Of a stretch of 64,000 nt of DNA, positions 8,705 through 16,862 are shown one piece after another (position 1 is the first letter of the stretch; every line of letters starts with the position of its first letter). The translations under genes were made by a program, and so were the position numbers. The stretch comes from Pseudoalteromonas spongiae UST010723-006 (lineage in GTDB: Bacteria; Pseudomonadota; Gammaproteobacteria; Enterobacterales; Alteromonadaceae). Location: the NCBI RefSeq assembly GCF_000238255.3, contig NZ_CP011040.1, forward strand, positions 1,534,239 to 1,598,238, read 5' to 3'. The notes below the pieces were generated by a model. That model searched no databases. It was given only the letters and a program-made list of their open reading frames with translations, and was not told where the DNA came from.

Positions 8705-9940
8705 TTAATCACTTTGCAGTGCATCAATCGGATCAAGCTTAGAAGCCTTAATCGCGGGGTAAACGCCAAAAACAAGGCCCACCAACGCACAAATGCTAAA
8801 CGATAACACAATTGCGCTCAGCGACCACGACACCGCCCATTGAGAGTAAAAAGCAATCAGCTCTGACAGTGCAATACCAAAGAATACACCTAGTAAGCCA
8901 CCTAAAATGGAAATGGTGAAACTTTCGGTAATAAACTGCACTTGAATGTTCTTTTGCGTAGCGCCAATGGCGCGCAATAAACCGATTTCTTTAGTGCGCT
9001 CAAGTACAGTGGCTAGCATAATGTTCATAATGCCAATGCCGCCCACCAGCAGTGAAATCCCGGCTACACACGACATTACAATATTAAAAATTTGCTGGGT
9101 TTGCTTTTGCTGTGCCAATAACGCGGCAGGCACAATCAGCTTGTAATCATCAATATCGTTATGACGCCCTTTTACTAGGGCATCAATCGCTTGCGCGGCC
9201 ATCACGGGGCTAAAACCCGGTTCGGTAGCAAGTTTAATGCGAGTAATTTCAGGGTCGAGTAATTCGCTTTTAAAGCGGTGAATCGCAGTTTTAAGCGGAA
9301 TAAAAATCTGGTTTTGTTCATCGCCTAATTTAACGCCCTGAAACTCTTTTTTCTTTAAAAATGGCGCTTCAAGAATACCCACTACTTCAAACCACAAATG
9401 GTTAATTTTGACTGATTTCCCCACCGCATCGCCAAGCGGGAACAAAGTACGCGCGGTATTTGCACCGAGCAGCGCCACTTGCGAAAAGTGCTGACCATCT
9501 TGCTGATTAAGCAATCGCCCGGCACTTAAATCAAAATGTGCAAGTTCAAAGTAGTTTTCACTTACACCTACCGCTTGACCATCAAATTTGGCGTATTCAC
9601 TAAATACATGGTAGGTTTCAACCACTTTTTCAGCGGCAAAATCAGTAATAAACGGCAAAGCTTCAACTGCAACTTTGCCATCGTTAAGCGATAACCCGTC
9701 CGAGTGCTTACGCTGCTCTCTAAGTTCATCCTCTTCAAAGTCTTTAGCTTCTACAATTACGTTATTAAGGCCCATTGAATCAATCATTTTCAGTGCTTCA
9801 CGCTGTGCACCTTCACCAATGTTCAACATAGCAATTACCGCACCTACACCAAAGATCATACCGAGTAAGGTTAAAAAAGTGCGCATTTTATGCTGCTGCA
9901 ATTGCACTGCGGCATCTTTAAATAATCCGACTAAATTCAT
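8705..9940 (-). CDS. MacB-type ABC exporter permease (FtsX domain)
   Basis: Membrane subunit of a MacB/LolC-like ABC transporter, 411 residues. It has an N-terminal TM (MRTFLTLLGMIFGVGAVIAML), a long periplasmic MacB_PCD-type domain (about 45-270), and three C-terminal TMs of an FtsX domain (about 280-400) with GIGIMNIMLATVLERTKEIG, a strongly conserved FtsX segment. The ATPase is a separate protein at the start of the operon, so this is a split MacB. The start overlaps the upstream adaptor gene by 4 bases. It is the last of five genes. The substrate (peptide, macrolide, lipid or siderophore) cannot be decided. Confidence 0.92.
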   Translation of the reverse strand: MNLVGLFKDAAVQLQQHKMRTFLTLLGMIFGVGAVIAMLNIGEGAQREALKMIDSMGLNNVIVEAKDFEEDELREQRKHSDGLSLNDGKVAVEALPFITDFAAEKVVETYHVFSEYAKFDGQAVGVSENYFELAHFDLSAGRLLNQQDGQHFSQVALLGANTARTLFPLGDAVGKSVKINHLWFEVVGILEAPFLKKKEFQGVKLGDEQNQIFIPLKTAIHRFKSELLDPEITRIKLATEPGFSPVMAAQAIDALVKGRHNDIDDYKLIVPAALLAQQKQTQQIFNIVMSCVAGISLLVGGIGIMNIMLATVLERTKEIGLLRAIGATQKNIQVQFITESFTISILGGLLGVFFGIALSELIAFYSQWAVSWSLSAIVLSFSICALVGLVFGVYPAIKASKLDPIDALQSD

Positions 9941-11127
9941 AGTTTGCCCTCCTGCTCAACTAGCGCAATTACATCACCTTTGGAAAGGCCCTTTACAATT
10001 TCAACATGGCTTAAATTACTTGCGCCTAAGGTAACTGGCGCTTTGCTATAACCCGATGCCGTTTTAAGTTGCACATACGCACCTTCTTCGTCAGCAAATA
10101 CACTAAATTTTGGTACGATTAGCTTTTCGGCTGGCTGATCTGCAACTATGTTTGCCACCACTTTTAAGCCCGGTCGCAAGTAGTCGCCTTGCTCATCAAT
10201 ACTGGCGGTGATCTCGTAATACTTTTGCGGATCTTGTCGCTTAATTGATTTAGGAAACGGTGCAAGCTTACTTATTTTGCCGCTAAAGGTTTTATTGGGT
10301 GTTGAAATAAGCGAAAACTCAATTGCTTGATCTTGCTTTAAATTAATCGCTTCGCGCTCTTTTACAAACAACTTGATTTGCATAACCGAGGTATCGGGCA
10401 AGCCTGCAATTTTTTGGCCCGGCCACAGGGTTTGCCCTGCTCTTGGTTTTTCACCATGCCAATCTACGCTATGGGTTAACAAACCATCGTGCGGGGCAAC
10501 CACCTCTAACGACGACAAATTGCCATCGAGCATATTAATTTTGCTTTGATGCTGTTGGCTCTGCATATTTAACAGGTCTAACTCGCCTTGCGCGCTGCTA
10601 TTAAACTGATCAGACTGCCAATTAAAATAGGCCGTTTTGGCATTTAAATAGTCAACTTTTTGCGCCTGCTCTAAAATCTCAAGTTTCGAGATAATACGGT
10701 CATCGTCGATAGAAAAATTTTCAGCAAATTGCTTTTCTTCTTCAACAATTTCCATATCAAACCCTAAGTGTTTTCTGCGCGTGTCGATTTCGGTATTTTT
10801 ACCGGATAAATCTTGCGACACTTTTTGGTTTGAAAAATCACTCTCGCGCTTTTGCTTAGTCATTACACGACCATCAAACCGTGCAATCACTTCACCTTTT
10901 TTAACTTGAGAATATTCAGGCATTAACCACGCCAAAGTTTGCGGCCCGCGCGATGATGCAGGAGTGCTAATCACGGTTTCATTAGCGGCAATCAGTTCGC
11001 CTTTTGCCTCTACATAGTTTTTAAACGGGGCTTTTTGCACGGTAAACGTAAGCTCGGCGGCTACATCATCAGGTTTTAAGCACGCGGTTAATAAAATCAC
11101 GCTTACAACAATAGCTAAATACTTCAT
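9937..11127 (-). CDS. HlyD/MacA-like adaptor lipoprotein (third adaptor of operon)
   Basis: Periplasmic adaptor of 396 residues with lipobox LLTAC near residue 16, so probably membrane-anchored by lipid. Domains in order: beta-barrel/lipoyl start (about 25-85), a long coiled-coil hairpin (about 90-200, with IVEEEKQFAENF and LLNMQSQQHQSKINML), a second lipoyl half (VVAPHDGLLTHSVDWHGEKPRAGQ), and a C-terminal barrel. It overlaps both neighbours by 4 bases. It is one of three adaptor-like proteins in the same operon, which is unusual because MacAB systems need only one. Confidence 0.9.
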   Translation of the reverse strand: MKYLAIVVSVILLTACLKPDDVAAELTFTVQKAPFKNYVEAKGELIAANETVISTPASSRGPQTLAWLMPEYSQVKKGEVIARFDGRVMTKQKRESDFSNQKVSQDLSGKNTEIDTRRKHLGFDMEIVEEEKQFAENFSIDDDRIISKLEILEQAQKVDYLNAKTAYFNWQSDQFNSSAQGELDLLNMQSQQHQSKINMLDGNLSSLEVVAPHDGLLTHSVDWHGEKPRAGQTLWPGQKIAGLPDTSVMQIKLFVKEREAINLKQDQAIEFSLISTPNKTFSGKISKLAPFPKSIKRQDPQKYYEITASIDEQGDYLRPGLKVVANIVADQPAEKLIVPKFSVFADEEGAYVQLKTASGYSKAPVTLGASNLSHVEIVKGLSKGDVIALVEQEGKL

Positions 11128-12290
11128 AAACGCACTACCTCTCCTTGCTCAATGCCACTTTTTATTACCGCAAAACCATTACTAATATTACCTACCGTAA
11201 CTGGGGTTTTATCACCATTTTTTTCAATTACATACGCGCTTGATTGGTCGCTATGCAATGCGCTTACAGGCACTATCAATACATCATCAATTTTATCGGT
11301 CGCTATTTCTACGCGGGCGGTTAACCCTGGGCGCATCGCAGCTGCATTAATATTATCGAGTTTAATTAAGGTGTCGACGATTCGGCGTTTATCTTGCGGC
11401 GATTTTTCACGAAACGCACTGCCAATACTGGTTATTTTGCCCGATGTAATAATCGGCTCAGAGCCATCAATGGTCACTTTAACATTCTGATTAAGTGCAA
11501 TGCGGCCAAAGTCAGCTTCGTCAATTTGCGCTTTTACCTGCATATCTTCGATTACCGCTAATTCAATTACTGGTTGGCCAAATTGCACACTTTCACCTAC
11601 CGTTGGCTTTTCACCACTGGCGTCGGTGTAATACATTACAATGCCATCCATAGGAGCTTTTACTTTCAGCTTTTCAATGTCGTGTTCTAGGGCATCAACT
11701 TCTGCTTTTAAGCGCTCGGCTTTACCTTTAGCTAACCGAATATTGAGCGCTTTAGTTTCTTCTTGAAATGTCAGTTTTTTCTTAGCTAGCTCAAGATCAT
11801 TTTGCGCAATGGTAAAATCAATCTGTGCCTTACGTTTATCGTTATCCGACATCGAATCATCGTTAATATCGGCCTTACGCTTGGCAATATCGTAATTCAT
11901 TTGCGCTTCGGCAAGGGCGAGTTTTAACTCTTCTTGGTTTTTAATCTCTTGCGCTTTTTGGTTTTCGAGCTCTTTTACCGCGCGGTCATATTCGCTGGTT
12001 TTTTCAATTAATCGGTCGCGCACGGGTTTATCATCAAAAGACGCAACCATTTCGCCTTTTTTAACTTGTTTATTCTCAGGCGCTAAAAACTTCACCTTGT
12101 ATTGCCACATACGCGAAATAGACGGCGGTGCAATAAGCGATTGCTGTGCCGACTCTAATTCGCCATTGGCTTGCACAGCCAATTGTAAGCTGGTTTTTTC
12201 AATGGTGTGATAATCAAATTCATCATCGCCACAACCAGTTAGCGAAAACGCGATTAGGCTTGCAACTAAGCCAAGCTTAAACTTATTCAT
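11124..12290 (-). CDS. HlyD/MacA-like adaptor lipoprotein (second adaptor of operon)
   Basis: Periplasmic adaptor. The start at 12290 (MNKFKLGLVASLIAF) was chosen over an upstream in-frame start at 12311 because GGAGG lies 5 bases before it and it gives a clean lipoprotein signal with lipobox LTGC. A charged coiled-coil hairpin fills about residues 75-195, followed by the lipoyl half (KAPMDGIVMYYTDASGEKPTVGE), the beta-barrel and the C-terminal domain with VPVSALHSDQSSAYV. The start overlaps the upstream adaptor by 8 bases. Sequence differs enough from the other two adaptors that a recent duplication is unlikely. Confidence 0.9.
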   Translation of the reverse strand: MNKFKLGLVASLIAFSLTGCGDDEFDYHTIEKTSLQLAVQANGELESAQQSLIAPPSISRMWQYKVKFLAPENKQVKKGEMVASFDDKPVRDRLIEKTSEYDRAVKELENQKAQEIKNQEELKLALAEAQMNYDIAKRKADINDDSMSDNDKRKAQIDFTIAQNDLELAKKKLTFQEETKALNIRLAKGKAERLKAEVDALEHDIEKLKVKAPMDGIVMYYTDASGEKPTVGESVQFGQPVIELAVIEDMQVKAQIDEADFGRIALNQNVKVTIDGSEPIITSGKITSIGSAFREKSPQDKRRIVDTLIKLDNINAAAMRPGLTARVEIATDKIDDVLIVPVSALHSDQSSAYVIEKNGDKTPVTVGNISNGFAVIKSGIEQGEVVRL

Positions 12291-13257
12291 TACTGCCTCC
12301 TTGCACCACAACGCGCCCCGTCATACCCGGTAAGATTTTTAACTGCTGTGTATCATCAAACGTAAACTTAGCGCGATAGTAAGCATCTTTACCCCATTCT
12401 TTACGCTCTTCCGGTTGTGTTGAAATATCGCTTAATTTTGCAGTAAGTGGCGTATCTTGATACGCATCAAGCTTAAGCGACATTGTTTGCTCTTGCTTTA
12501 AGTGCTTATAATCAATTTCGTGCACCCAAGCTTCTAAATAAAGACCGGTCATTGCTGGAATTTCAGCAATTTTCCAACCCGGTTGTGCAGTAACCCCTGA
12601 AAACAATTTAGTGCCATACCAAGGGTGATTACCATACAAAATGGGGCCTTGATTGGTGGCTTTATGGGTAAGATTTTGCAAACGTTCGCGGTTTTCTTTT
12701 AAGTTAATTTGCAAATGTTCTATTTCGATTTCTTGCTTGCGAATGTTTACCTGCGCCGTAGTTTTAGCCTCTGCTAGGCTTGCTTTAGCTTTGTGTTTTT
12801 GAATTACCGCTTGCTCAAGTTTTAGCTGGTTTTCTTCATAATCAAACGCACTTACATGGCTTTTAGGTACAGCCGCATCAATTTTGGCTTTTTCAAGTAA
12901 CAAATCAGCACGGGCAAGCGCAAATTCGGCTTCTAAAATGGCTTGTTTTCCCTTGTTTTGTTGGCGTTTTAATTCATCTTGTGCGGTATTAAGGCTTACT
13001 TCGTCTTGCTCAATGGTGCTGGCAATTGAGCCGCCTTCAAATACCACAACCACATCACCGGGTTTGGCAACTTCGCCCTCGGGTAACATCCATTCAACTT
13101 GAATGCGCCATGTATCACTTTGCGGTGCAAAAAAGGTTTGGCTGTCGCTCGCTTTTATTTCCCCAGTAATAAAAATATTTTGCGATGCAAACACCTGCTT
13201 TGTAAAAAGCGCGCTTGCAAGCATCAATGGCAGCGCGCTAAGTTTAAGTGTTTTCAT
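12283..13257 (-). CDS. HlyD-like adaptor protein (first adaptor of operon)
   Basis: Shorter adaptor-like protein of 324 residues with a cleavable signal peptide (LMLASALFTKQVFAS) and no lipobox, so probably soluble in the periplasm. It has a lipoyl-like start (MLPEGEVAKPGDVVVVFEGG), a coiled-coil region (about 80-195) and a barrel-like C-terminus ending LPGMTGRVVVQGGSNE. It overlaps the ATPase gene upstream by 4 bases. How it divides labour with the two lipoprotein adaptors is unknown; a mixed hexameric adaptor ring is one possibility. Confidence 0.85.
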   Translation of the reverse strand: MKTLKLSALPLMLASALFTKQVFASQNIFITGEIKASDSQTFFAPQSDTWRIQVEWMLPEGEVAKPGDVVVVFEGGSIASTIEQDEVSLNTAQDELKRQQNKGKQAILEAEFALARADLLLEKAKIDAAVPKSHVSAFDYEENQLKLEQAVIQKHKAKASLAEAKTTAQVNIRKQEIEIEHLQINLKENRERLQNLTHKATNQGPILYGNHPWYGTKLFSGVTAQPGWKIAEIPAMTGLYLEAWVHEIDYKHLKQEQTMSLKLDAYQDTPLTAKLSDISTQPEERKEWGKDAYYRAKFTFDDTQQLKILPGMTGRVVVQGGSNE

Positions 13258-13937
13258 TGAACGCTATCCTCTATTTTCACACCATCTTTCATGCGAATAA
13301 TGCGCTTAGCGTACTCGGCAATATCTTCTTCGTGGGTCACCATCACAATGGTGTGGCCTTGAGCGTGCAGGTCACATAACAGTGACATAATTTCGTGGGA
13401 TGTTTTGCTGTCTAGGTTACCGGTTGGTTCATCGGCAAAAATCACTTTAGGCTCATTAACTAAGGCTCTGGCTATTGCCACACGTTGCCTTTGCCCACCG
13501 GACATTTCATTTGGCTTATGCCCTGCCCTGTGATCAAGCCCCACCTTGGCAAGCATGGCTAACCCTTTTTGTTTTGCATGTTCTGGCGATATATCACTGT
13601 ACCTAAGCGGCAAAGTAACATTTTCAAGCGCAGTTAAACGGGTTAACAAATGAAAGGTTTGAAAAATAAAGCCAATACGCTGGTTACGGATTCTTGATAA
13701 GTCTTCATCGCACATATCTTGAATTGATTGTTTAGACAAAAAATACTCGCCTTTAGTTGGCGTATCTAAACAACCCAAAATATTCATTAGCGTTGATTTA
13801 CCTGAGCCCGACGAACCCATAATGGCGACAAACTCCCCTTCGTCGATGGTGATAGAGACATCGTTTAACGCGGTAACGCGCGTTTCTCCACTGCCGTACT
13901 CGCGATACAGGTTCTTCACTTCAAGCACTGCACACAT
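13254..13937 (-). CDS. ABC transporter ATP-binding protein (MacB/LolD type)
   Basis: Cytoplasmic ATPase of 227 residues that drives the exporter encoded downstream. Walker A is GSSGSGKST (about residues 41-49), the Q-loop is FQTF, the signature is SGGQRQR, Walker B is [11 protein letters not shown], and the switch His is in VMVTHEE. This is the LolD/MacB ATPase type. It is first in the five-gene operon; the leftward promoter should lie just upstream, where TTGACT occurs at 13987-13992 on the minus strand, though with a poorly spaced -10. Confidence 0.93.
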   Translation of the reverse strand: MCAVLEVKNLYREYGSGETRVTALNDVSITIDEGEFVAIMGSSGSGKSTLMNILGCLDTPTKGEYFLSKQSIQDMCDEDLSRIRNQRIGFIFQTFHLLTRLTALENVTLPLRYSDISPEHAKQKGLAMLAKVGLDHRAGHKPNEMSGGQRQRVAIARALVNEPKVIFADEPTGNLDSKTSHEIMSLLCDLHAQGHTIVMVTHEEDIAEYAKRIIRMKDGVKIEDSVQ

Positions 13938-14903
13938 TCCTTGATTATAATTTTTAGCCGTTAACGGTATACAATCTGAACAGTTCAGTCAACTGATATA
14001 ACCAACTGATTTAAATAGATAAAAACACATTTAAATGAGAATCAATCGCGTTAACCATTTGTAACAAAACGTGTATTTGGAAAGGTGGGATTTTTGCTTA
14101 ATTTGGCTTTAAAAATAAAGGTACAGCGCCCGCATTAAGCGGCATTTTGTACAGTAAACCAGTAACTGAAAAAATGCTGCATAAAATGCTTAAACCACCC
14201 AAAAACAAGAGTTTTAGAAATAACAATAAATAATACAGCGTTAAAAACAGCTACGTTTTCGATTTTTATATTTAAAGTTTTTAACTTAAAAGCTAGTATC
14301 AGTCACTTTGCTTTGCACAATGCAAGAACTGATCTAATGGGTTATGACCAAAATGGTTTACGTTAACTGCAATTAACGTTAATTCGAGAATTTGCTATCA
14401 GCTGATAAGAGCGAATTTGGGTAATAGAGAAGATAATTACAACTTCCTGTTTATCATAAAGCCCATCCATGGGCTCCATGTTACTTTTCTTTGCTTCGCC
14501 AAAGATAAAGTAACCAAAAGAAAGGCGACCGCACTATCAAACTTAATCCTCAAAACAACTTTGAATTTTATGATAAACGCCATGAATCGGCATCCATGCC
14601 TAGGCATGGCTTGCTCGACCGCTTCGCTCCCTGTCTCGCATTATCAATTCAAACTTGATTTTCAGGTTTGATAAAAGCGGAAATGATTTTTTTGCAACAG
14701 CCTTCAAGGTCATCAATGATGCGAGCAGAGGTCATTGAAGAAATTATTCCATGCACATATCAAATTTTTTGTTGTTAGAAGTAAAAATTATGCCTATTCC
14801 ATTTCTTAATGATTTTTCCTCCTTAATTTAAATTTATTAACAGGCAATTTGTCTGTTTTCTGCAACTTATAAAATGTTAATTTTCAAATAACTATCTGAC
14901 TAG
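13938..14903. other. Long non-coding stretch between ABC operon and cassette array
   Basis: Nearly 1 kb with no convincing gene. It holds the promoter region of the ABC operon at its left end and the strong hairpin at 14480-14514. An 84-codon ORF (14417-14671) has no ribosome-binding site and runs through the hairpin repeat, so it is not called. No integrase gene is seen here on either strand, although an integron integrase would be expected on this side of a complete integron. Confidence 0.6.
14480..14514. repeat. Long imperfect hairpin (GTTACTTT...AAAGTAAC)
   Basis: Left arm GTTACTTTTCTTTG and right arm CAAAGATAAAGTAAC pair with one bulge around a short CTTCGC loop. It looks like a dispersed intergenic palindrome of the kind found repeated in marine gammaproteobacterial genomes. 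A smaller palindrome, CCCATCCATGGG, lies just upstream at 14461-14472. Confidence 0.5.
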
Positions 14904-15001
14904 TAACAACTAATTATTAGTGTTATAAATTACTTTAGAATGTAAACAGGCGATGTTGCAGTAGAAAAAGAGACAACTTGCCTCTTAATAAACTGTTATA
15001 C
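14904..15001 (+). repeat. Probable left-most attC (or attI) site
   Basis: TAACAACTAATTATTAG at 14904 and CTCTTAATAAACTGTTATAC ending at 15001 form an imperfect inverted repeat (about 12 of 17 positions pair). GTTATAC at 14995-15001 supplies the crossover G|TT that opens cassette 1; its complement GTATAAC opens the attC at the other end of that cassette. It could be the attC of a lost cassette or an attI. Confidence 0.5.
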
Positions 15002-15017
15002 GATTCTTGAGGTCGAA

Positions 15018-15518
15018 GTGAATTTAAGTTCTGAACAAATGGAAAGAGTAAATTCTTTTATTGATGATGAATGGGTAGATGAGAGTGAATCCAGAACAGA
15101 GTCAAATTTAAATGAATTACTTGATAGCGTTGAATCACCTTATGAATTTGATTTAATGCTACGAGAATTTAATTGGGGCTGCGGAATTGCTGGCATAGAT
15201 GCAATTATTATGCACCCTAAAACTGATCCCGCTACAAAATTGAGAGCCTTTTGGATGGCAGGGCCTGGATATTTCTGCCGATATGAACGGGAAGCAGATA
15301 TTGATGAGTATGAACTAAGCCAATGGCATGCAATTAAATTTTTACAAAAGCATGCGCTTTCTGGGTTAATTCAAAAATCTCAAATACATTTTGACCCTGC
15401 AAATGACGAAGAGGGTTATGATTGGACTACGCAGTTTAAAACTGAGGAATTAAAACTTCCAAAGCAAGGTAAGCAATCTTTTTATCAAATACCGAACGAA
15501 TTATATCAAGCGATATAA
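15018..15518 (+). CDS. Cassette 1: acidic hypothetical protein, possibly DUF4274-like
   Basis: A 166-residue cytoplasmic protein with no signal or membrane segment, rich in Asp/Glu. The start is GTG with GAGG 5 bases upstream. Residues about 30-90 (LLDSVESPYEFDLMLREFNWGCG, then DAIIMHPKTDPATKLRAFWMAGPGYF, read in parts) resemble DUF4274-type proteins, in which a short helical repeat pairs an FNW motif with a later H/D-rich segment and a large aromatic motif. That assignment is tentative. It is the first gene of the cassette array and would rely on an upstream promoter. Function unknown. Confidence 0.8.
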   Translation: MNLSSEQMERVNSFIDDEWVDESESRTESNLNELLDSVESPYEFDLMLREFNWGCGIAGIDAIIMHPKTDPATKLRAFWMAGPGYFCRYEREADIDEYELSQWHAIKFLQKHALSGLIQKSQIHFDPANDEEGYDWTTQFKTEELKLPKQGKQSFYQIPNELYQAI

Positions 15519-15521
15519 ATC

Positions 15522-15621
15522 GTATAACAAACGCATCAAAAATGACGTCAAACGCTTGGCTGGCGCTCATTCTTCGCTAATTTTAGCCAAGCATTCTCCG
15601 CATTTTATGCGGGCGTTATGT
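15522..15621 (+). repeat. attC site 1
   Basis: R'' box GTATAAC at 15522-15528 and R' box GTTATGT at 15615-15621. Outer arms AACAAACGCAT / ATGCGGGCGTT pair, and an inner hairpin GCTTGGCT (15554) / AGCCAAGC (15585) is perfect. This is the folded single-strand form used by integron integrases. Confidence 0.85.
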
Positions 15622-15638
15622 GCTCTAATAGGTCGGTG

Positions 15639-15908
15639 ATGGATATACCAATTGAAGATGAATTAAAATCTATTTGTATTGAGATAGTGAACCAAGACTA
15701 CTCAACTCATCAATGGCTTGAAATAGAGTCGAGCAATATGTTTCAGTCCCCTTCGTTTGTTGGTGGCTTTGACGCTGATGAAATGGAGTTTTGCTTTAGT
15801 TATTTCGATGAGAATCGTACTGAATTTTGGTTCCAGTTTACTTTAGACCAAGCAAAGTCAATTTCAAAAGGTGAAAGCGTTAAGCTGTCAGGTTTAAAAT
15901 CTGAGTAA
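15639..15908 (+). CDS. Cassette 2: hypothetical protein
   Basis: An acidic 89-residue protein starting MDIPIEDELKSICIEI. The frame also opens at 15618, but that ATG is inside the attC R' box, so the ATG at 15639 preceded by AGG was chosen. The middle (SFVGGFDADEMEFCFSYFDE) and the end (FWFQFTLDQAKSISKG) suggest an alternating beta-strand fold with a final helix. No family is recognised and there is no signal peptide. It lies between attC1 and attC2, so it is a mobile cassette gene. Confidence 0.75.
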   Translation: MDIPIEDELKSICIEIVNQDYSTHQWLEIESSNMFQSPSFVGGFDADEMEFCFSYFDENRTEFWFQFTLDQAKSISKGESVKLSGLKSE

Positions 15909-15912
15909 AAGC

Positions 15913-16014
15913 ACATAACAAGTGCCTAAACCAAAGGACGCAAAACAGTAGGCTTGCGTTCATTCTTCGCTAAGTTTAGCTTACTATTTTCCGCAGTTTA
16001 TTAAGTCGTTATGT
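15913..16014 (+). repeat. attC site 2
   Basis: R'' ACATAAC (15913-15919) and R' GTTATGT (16008-16014). An internal imperfect hairpin pairs AGTAGGCT with AGCTTACT around CTTCGCTAAGTTT. The segment CATTCTTCGCTAA is shared with attC1. Confidence 0.83.
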
Positions 16015-16026
16015 TTCAAGTTGAGC

Positions 16027-16329
16027 ATGGATAGAATCGAAACAATAGTTAAGTCACTTCAAAAAGATCACTCTGATTTAGAATCTACTGAATTCGAATT
16101 AGTGTTTTCCTTTCCTAGCGAGAAAATGGCTAAAGAATACTTTAGAAAAATCTATCATTGGGAACATCATGATACGATGATTAAGTATCAACTTGACGGT
16201 CTATACTTCTCAGGTTTTAAAATTAAAACAGACTTAAATACTCAACATCTTAGGCACCTAACAGAGTGCTATGTTGATTTAGCATCGGAAACCGAGGGTA
16301 ACCTTTACCGCTGGAAACTGTGGGTTTGA
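16027..16329 (+). CDS. Cassette 3: hypothetical protein
   Basis: About 100 residues starting MDRIETIVKSLQK; an in-frame TTG 6 bases upstream is a weaker start. The protein has an FELVFSFPSEKMAKEYFRKI segment, suggesting a ferredoxin-like beta-alpha-beta unit, and ends in YRWKLWV. No signal peptide or membrane segment is present. The layout is loosely like small regulators such as RraB, but no key motif supports that. The stop lies just before the attC3 R'' box. Confidence 0.75.
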   Translation: MDRIETIVKSLQKDHSDLESTEFELVFSFPSEKMAKEYFRKIYHWEHHDTMIKYQLDGLYFSGFKIKTDLNTQHLRHLTECYVDLASETEGNLYRWKLWV

Positions 16330-16330
16330 A

Positions 16331-16418
16331 ACATAAGAAGTTAATTAAACAATAGACTTGCGCTCCTTCGTCGCTTATTTTAGCCTACAATTTTTCGCCG
16401 TTTATTAGGGCGTTAGGT
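16331..16418 (+). repeat. attC site 3
   Basis: R'' ACATAAG (16331-16337; last base differs from the usual AAC) and R' GTTAGGT (16412-16418). The internal TCGCTTATTTTAGCC matches the other sites. The changed R'' base may lower recombination of this cassette. Confidence 0.78.
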
Positions 16419-16452
16419 ATCTACAGGGATAACTGTAATATGGAAGCATTTA

Positions 16453-16698
16453 ATGAAAGAAGTTAAAGATTACATCCCGCCTTTAGTTGCTCTCCTCATT
16501 CGTGCAGAAGAGTTAAAAGAAGCAGAATTAACAGAAGCGGAGGTTATAAAGATAAAAGATACTTCCTCATACGTTCTGGTTCCTGAAGATGTTGCAGTAG
16601 CAACTGCGGAAAATAGAGGCTATGCGGATATTGACTCAGAAAATGTGTGGGAAGAGTGGCAAAAAATAAGAACAGAAATTTTTGCTAGCGATACCTAA
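16453..16698 (+). CDS. Cassette 4: hypothetical acidic protein
   Basis: An 81-residue protein starting MKEVKDYIPPLVALLIRAEE, with GGAAG 7 bases before the ATG. It is strongly acidic and predicted mostly helical; no signal or membrane segment. The stop codon lies inside the R'' box of the following attC, a common cassette layout. The N-terminal half (IRAEELKEAELTEAEVIKIKD) followed by Val-rich strands is reminiscent of small antitoxin- or immunity-like proteins, but no partner is present and no function is assigned. Confidence 0.72.
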   Translation: MKEVKDYIPPLVALLIRAEELKEAELTEAEVIKIKDTSSYVLVPEDVAVATAENRGYADIDSENVWEEWQKIRTEIFASDT

Positions 16699-16726
16699 CA
16701 AACTGTTTAAAAGCGGGCAAAACTCT
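16692..16726 (+). repeat. Truncated attC site 4
   Basis: TACCTAACAAACTGTTTAAAAGCGG carries the R'' box complementary to the start of cassette 4 (TTAGGTATC). No matching R' box GTTRRRY with pairing arm follows before the next gene, so the right half seems deleted. This is the right end of the array. Confidence 0.65.
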
Positions 16727-16815
16727 ATGATGATTTAATCACGTTAATATACATTAAAATTAACGATTATTTTTCTTGCATTGTGCACACCTACAACTCT
16801 CCCAAAACCCACAAA

Positions 16816-16838
16816 AAAAGCTCCTAAAAAGGAGCTTT
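16816..16838 (-). terminator. Rho-independent terminator of DapA-family gene
   Basis: AAAGCTCC-TTTTT-GGAGCTTT hairpin followed by a T-run when read leftwards. It is 25 bp beyond the stop of the DapA-like gene. Confidence 0.85.
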
Positions 16839-16862
16839 AATCTTTTCAAAAAACTAAAAGTA

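Larger units (their letters stand above)
14995..16726 (+). mobile_element. Integron gene-cassette array lacking an integrase (CALIN-like)
   Basis: Four small rightward ORFs, each followed by an attC-type site. At every boundary the first bases of a cassette (after G|TT) are the complement of the R'' box of that cassette's own attC, as expected if each arose as a circle: TTATAC/GTATAA, TTATGTG/CACATAA, TTATGTTTC/GAAACATAA, TTAGGTATC/GATACCTAA. The three complete sites are about 88-102 bp and share an internal CTTCGCTAANTTTAGC-like segment. No intI is in the window. The right-most attC appears truncated. Confidence 0.85.

Noticed and set aside
14417..14671. 84-codon ORF in the gap before the cassette array
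   Set aside because: No ribosome-binding site, runs through a palindromic repeat, and codon use and composition look non-coding.
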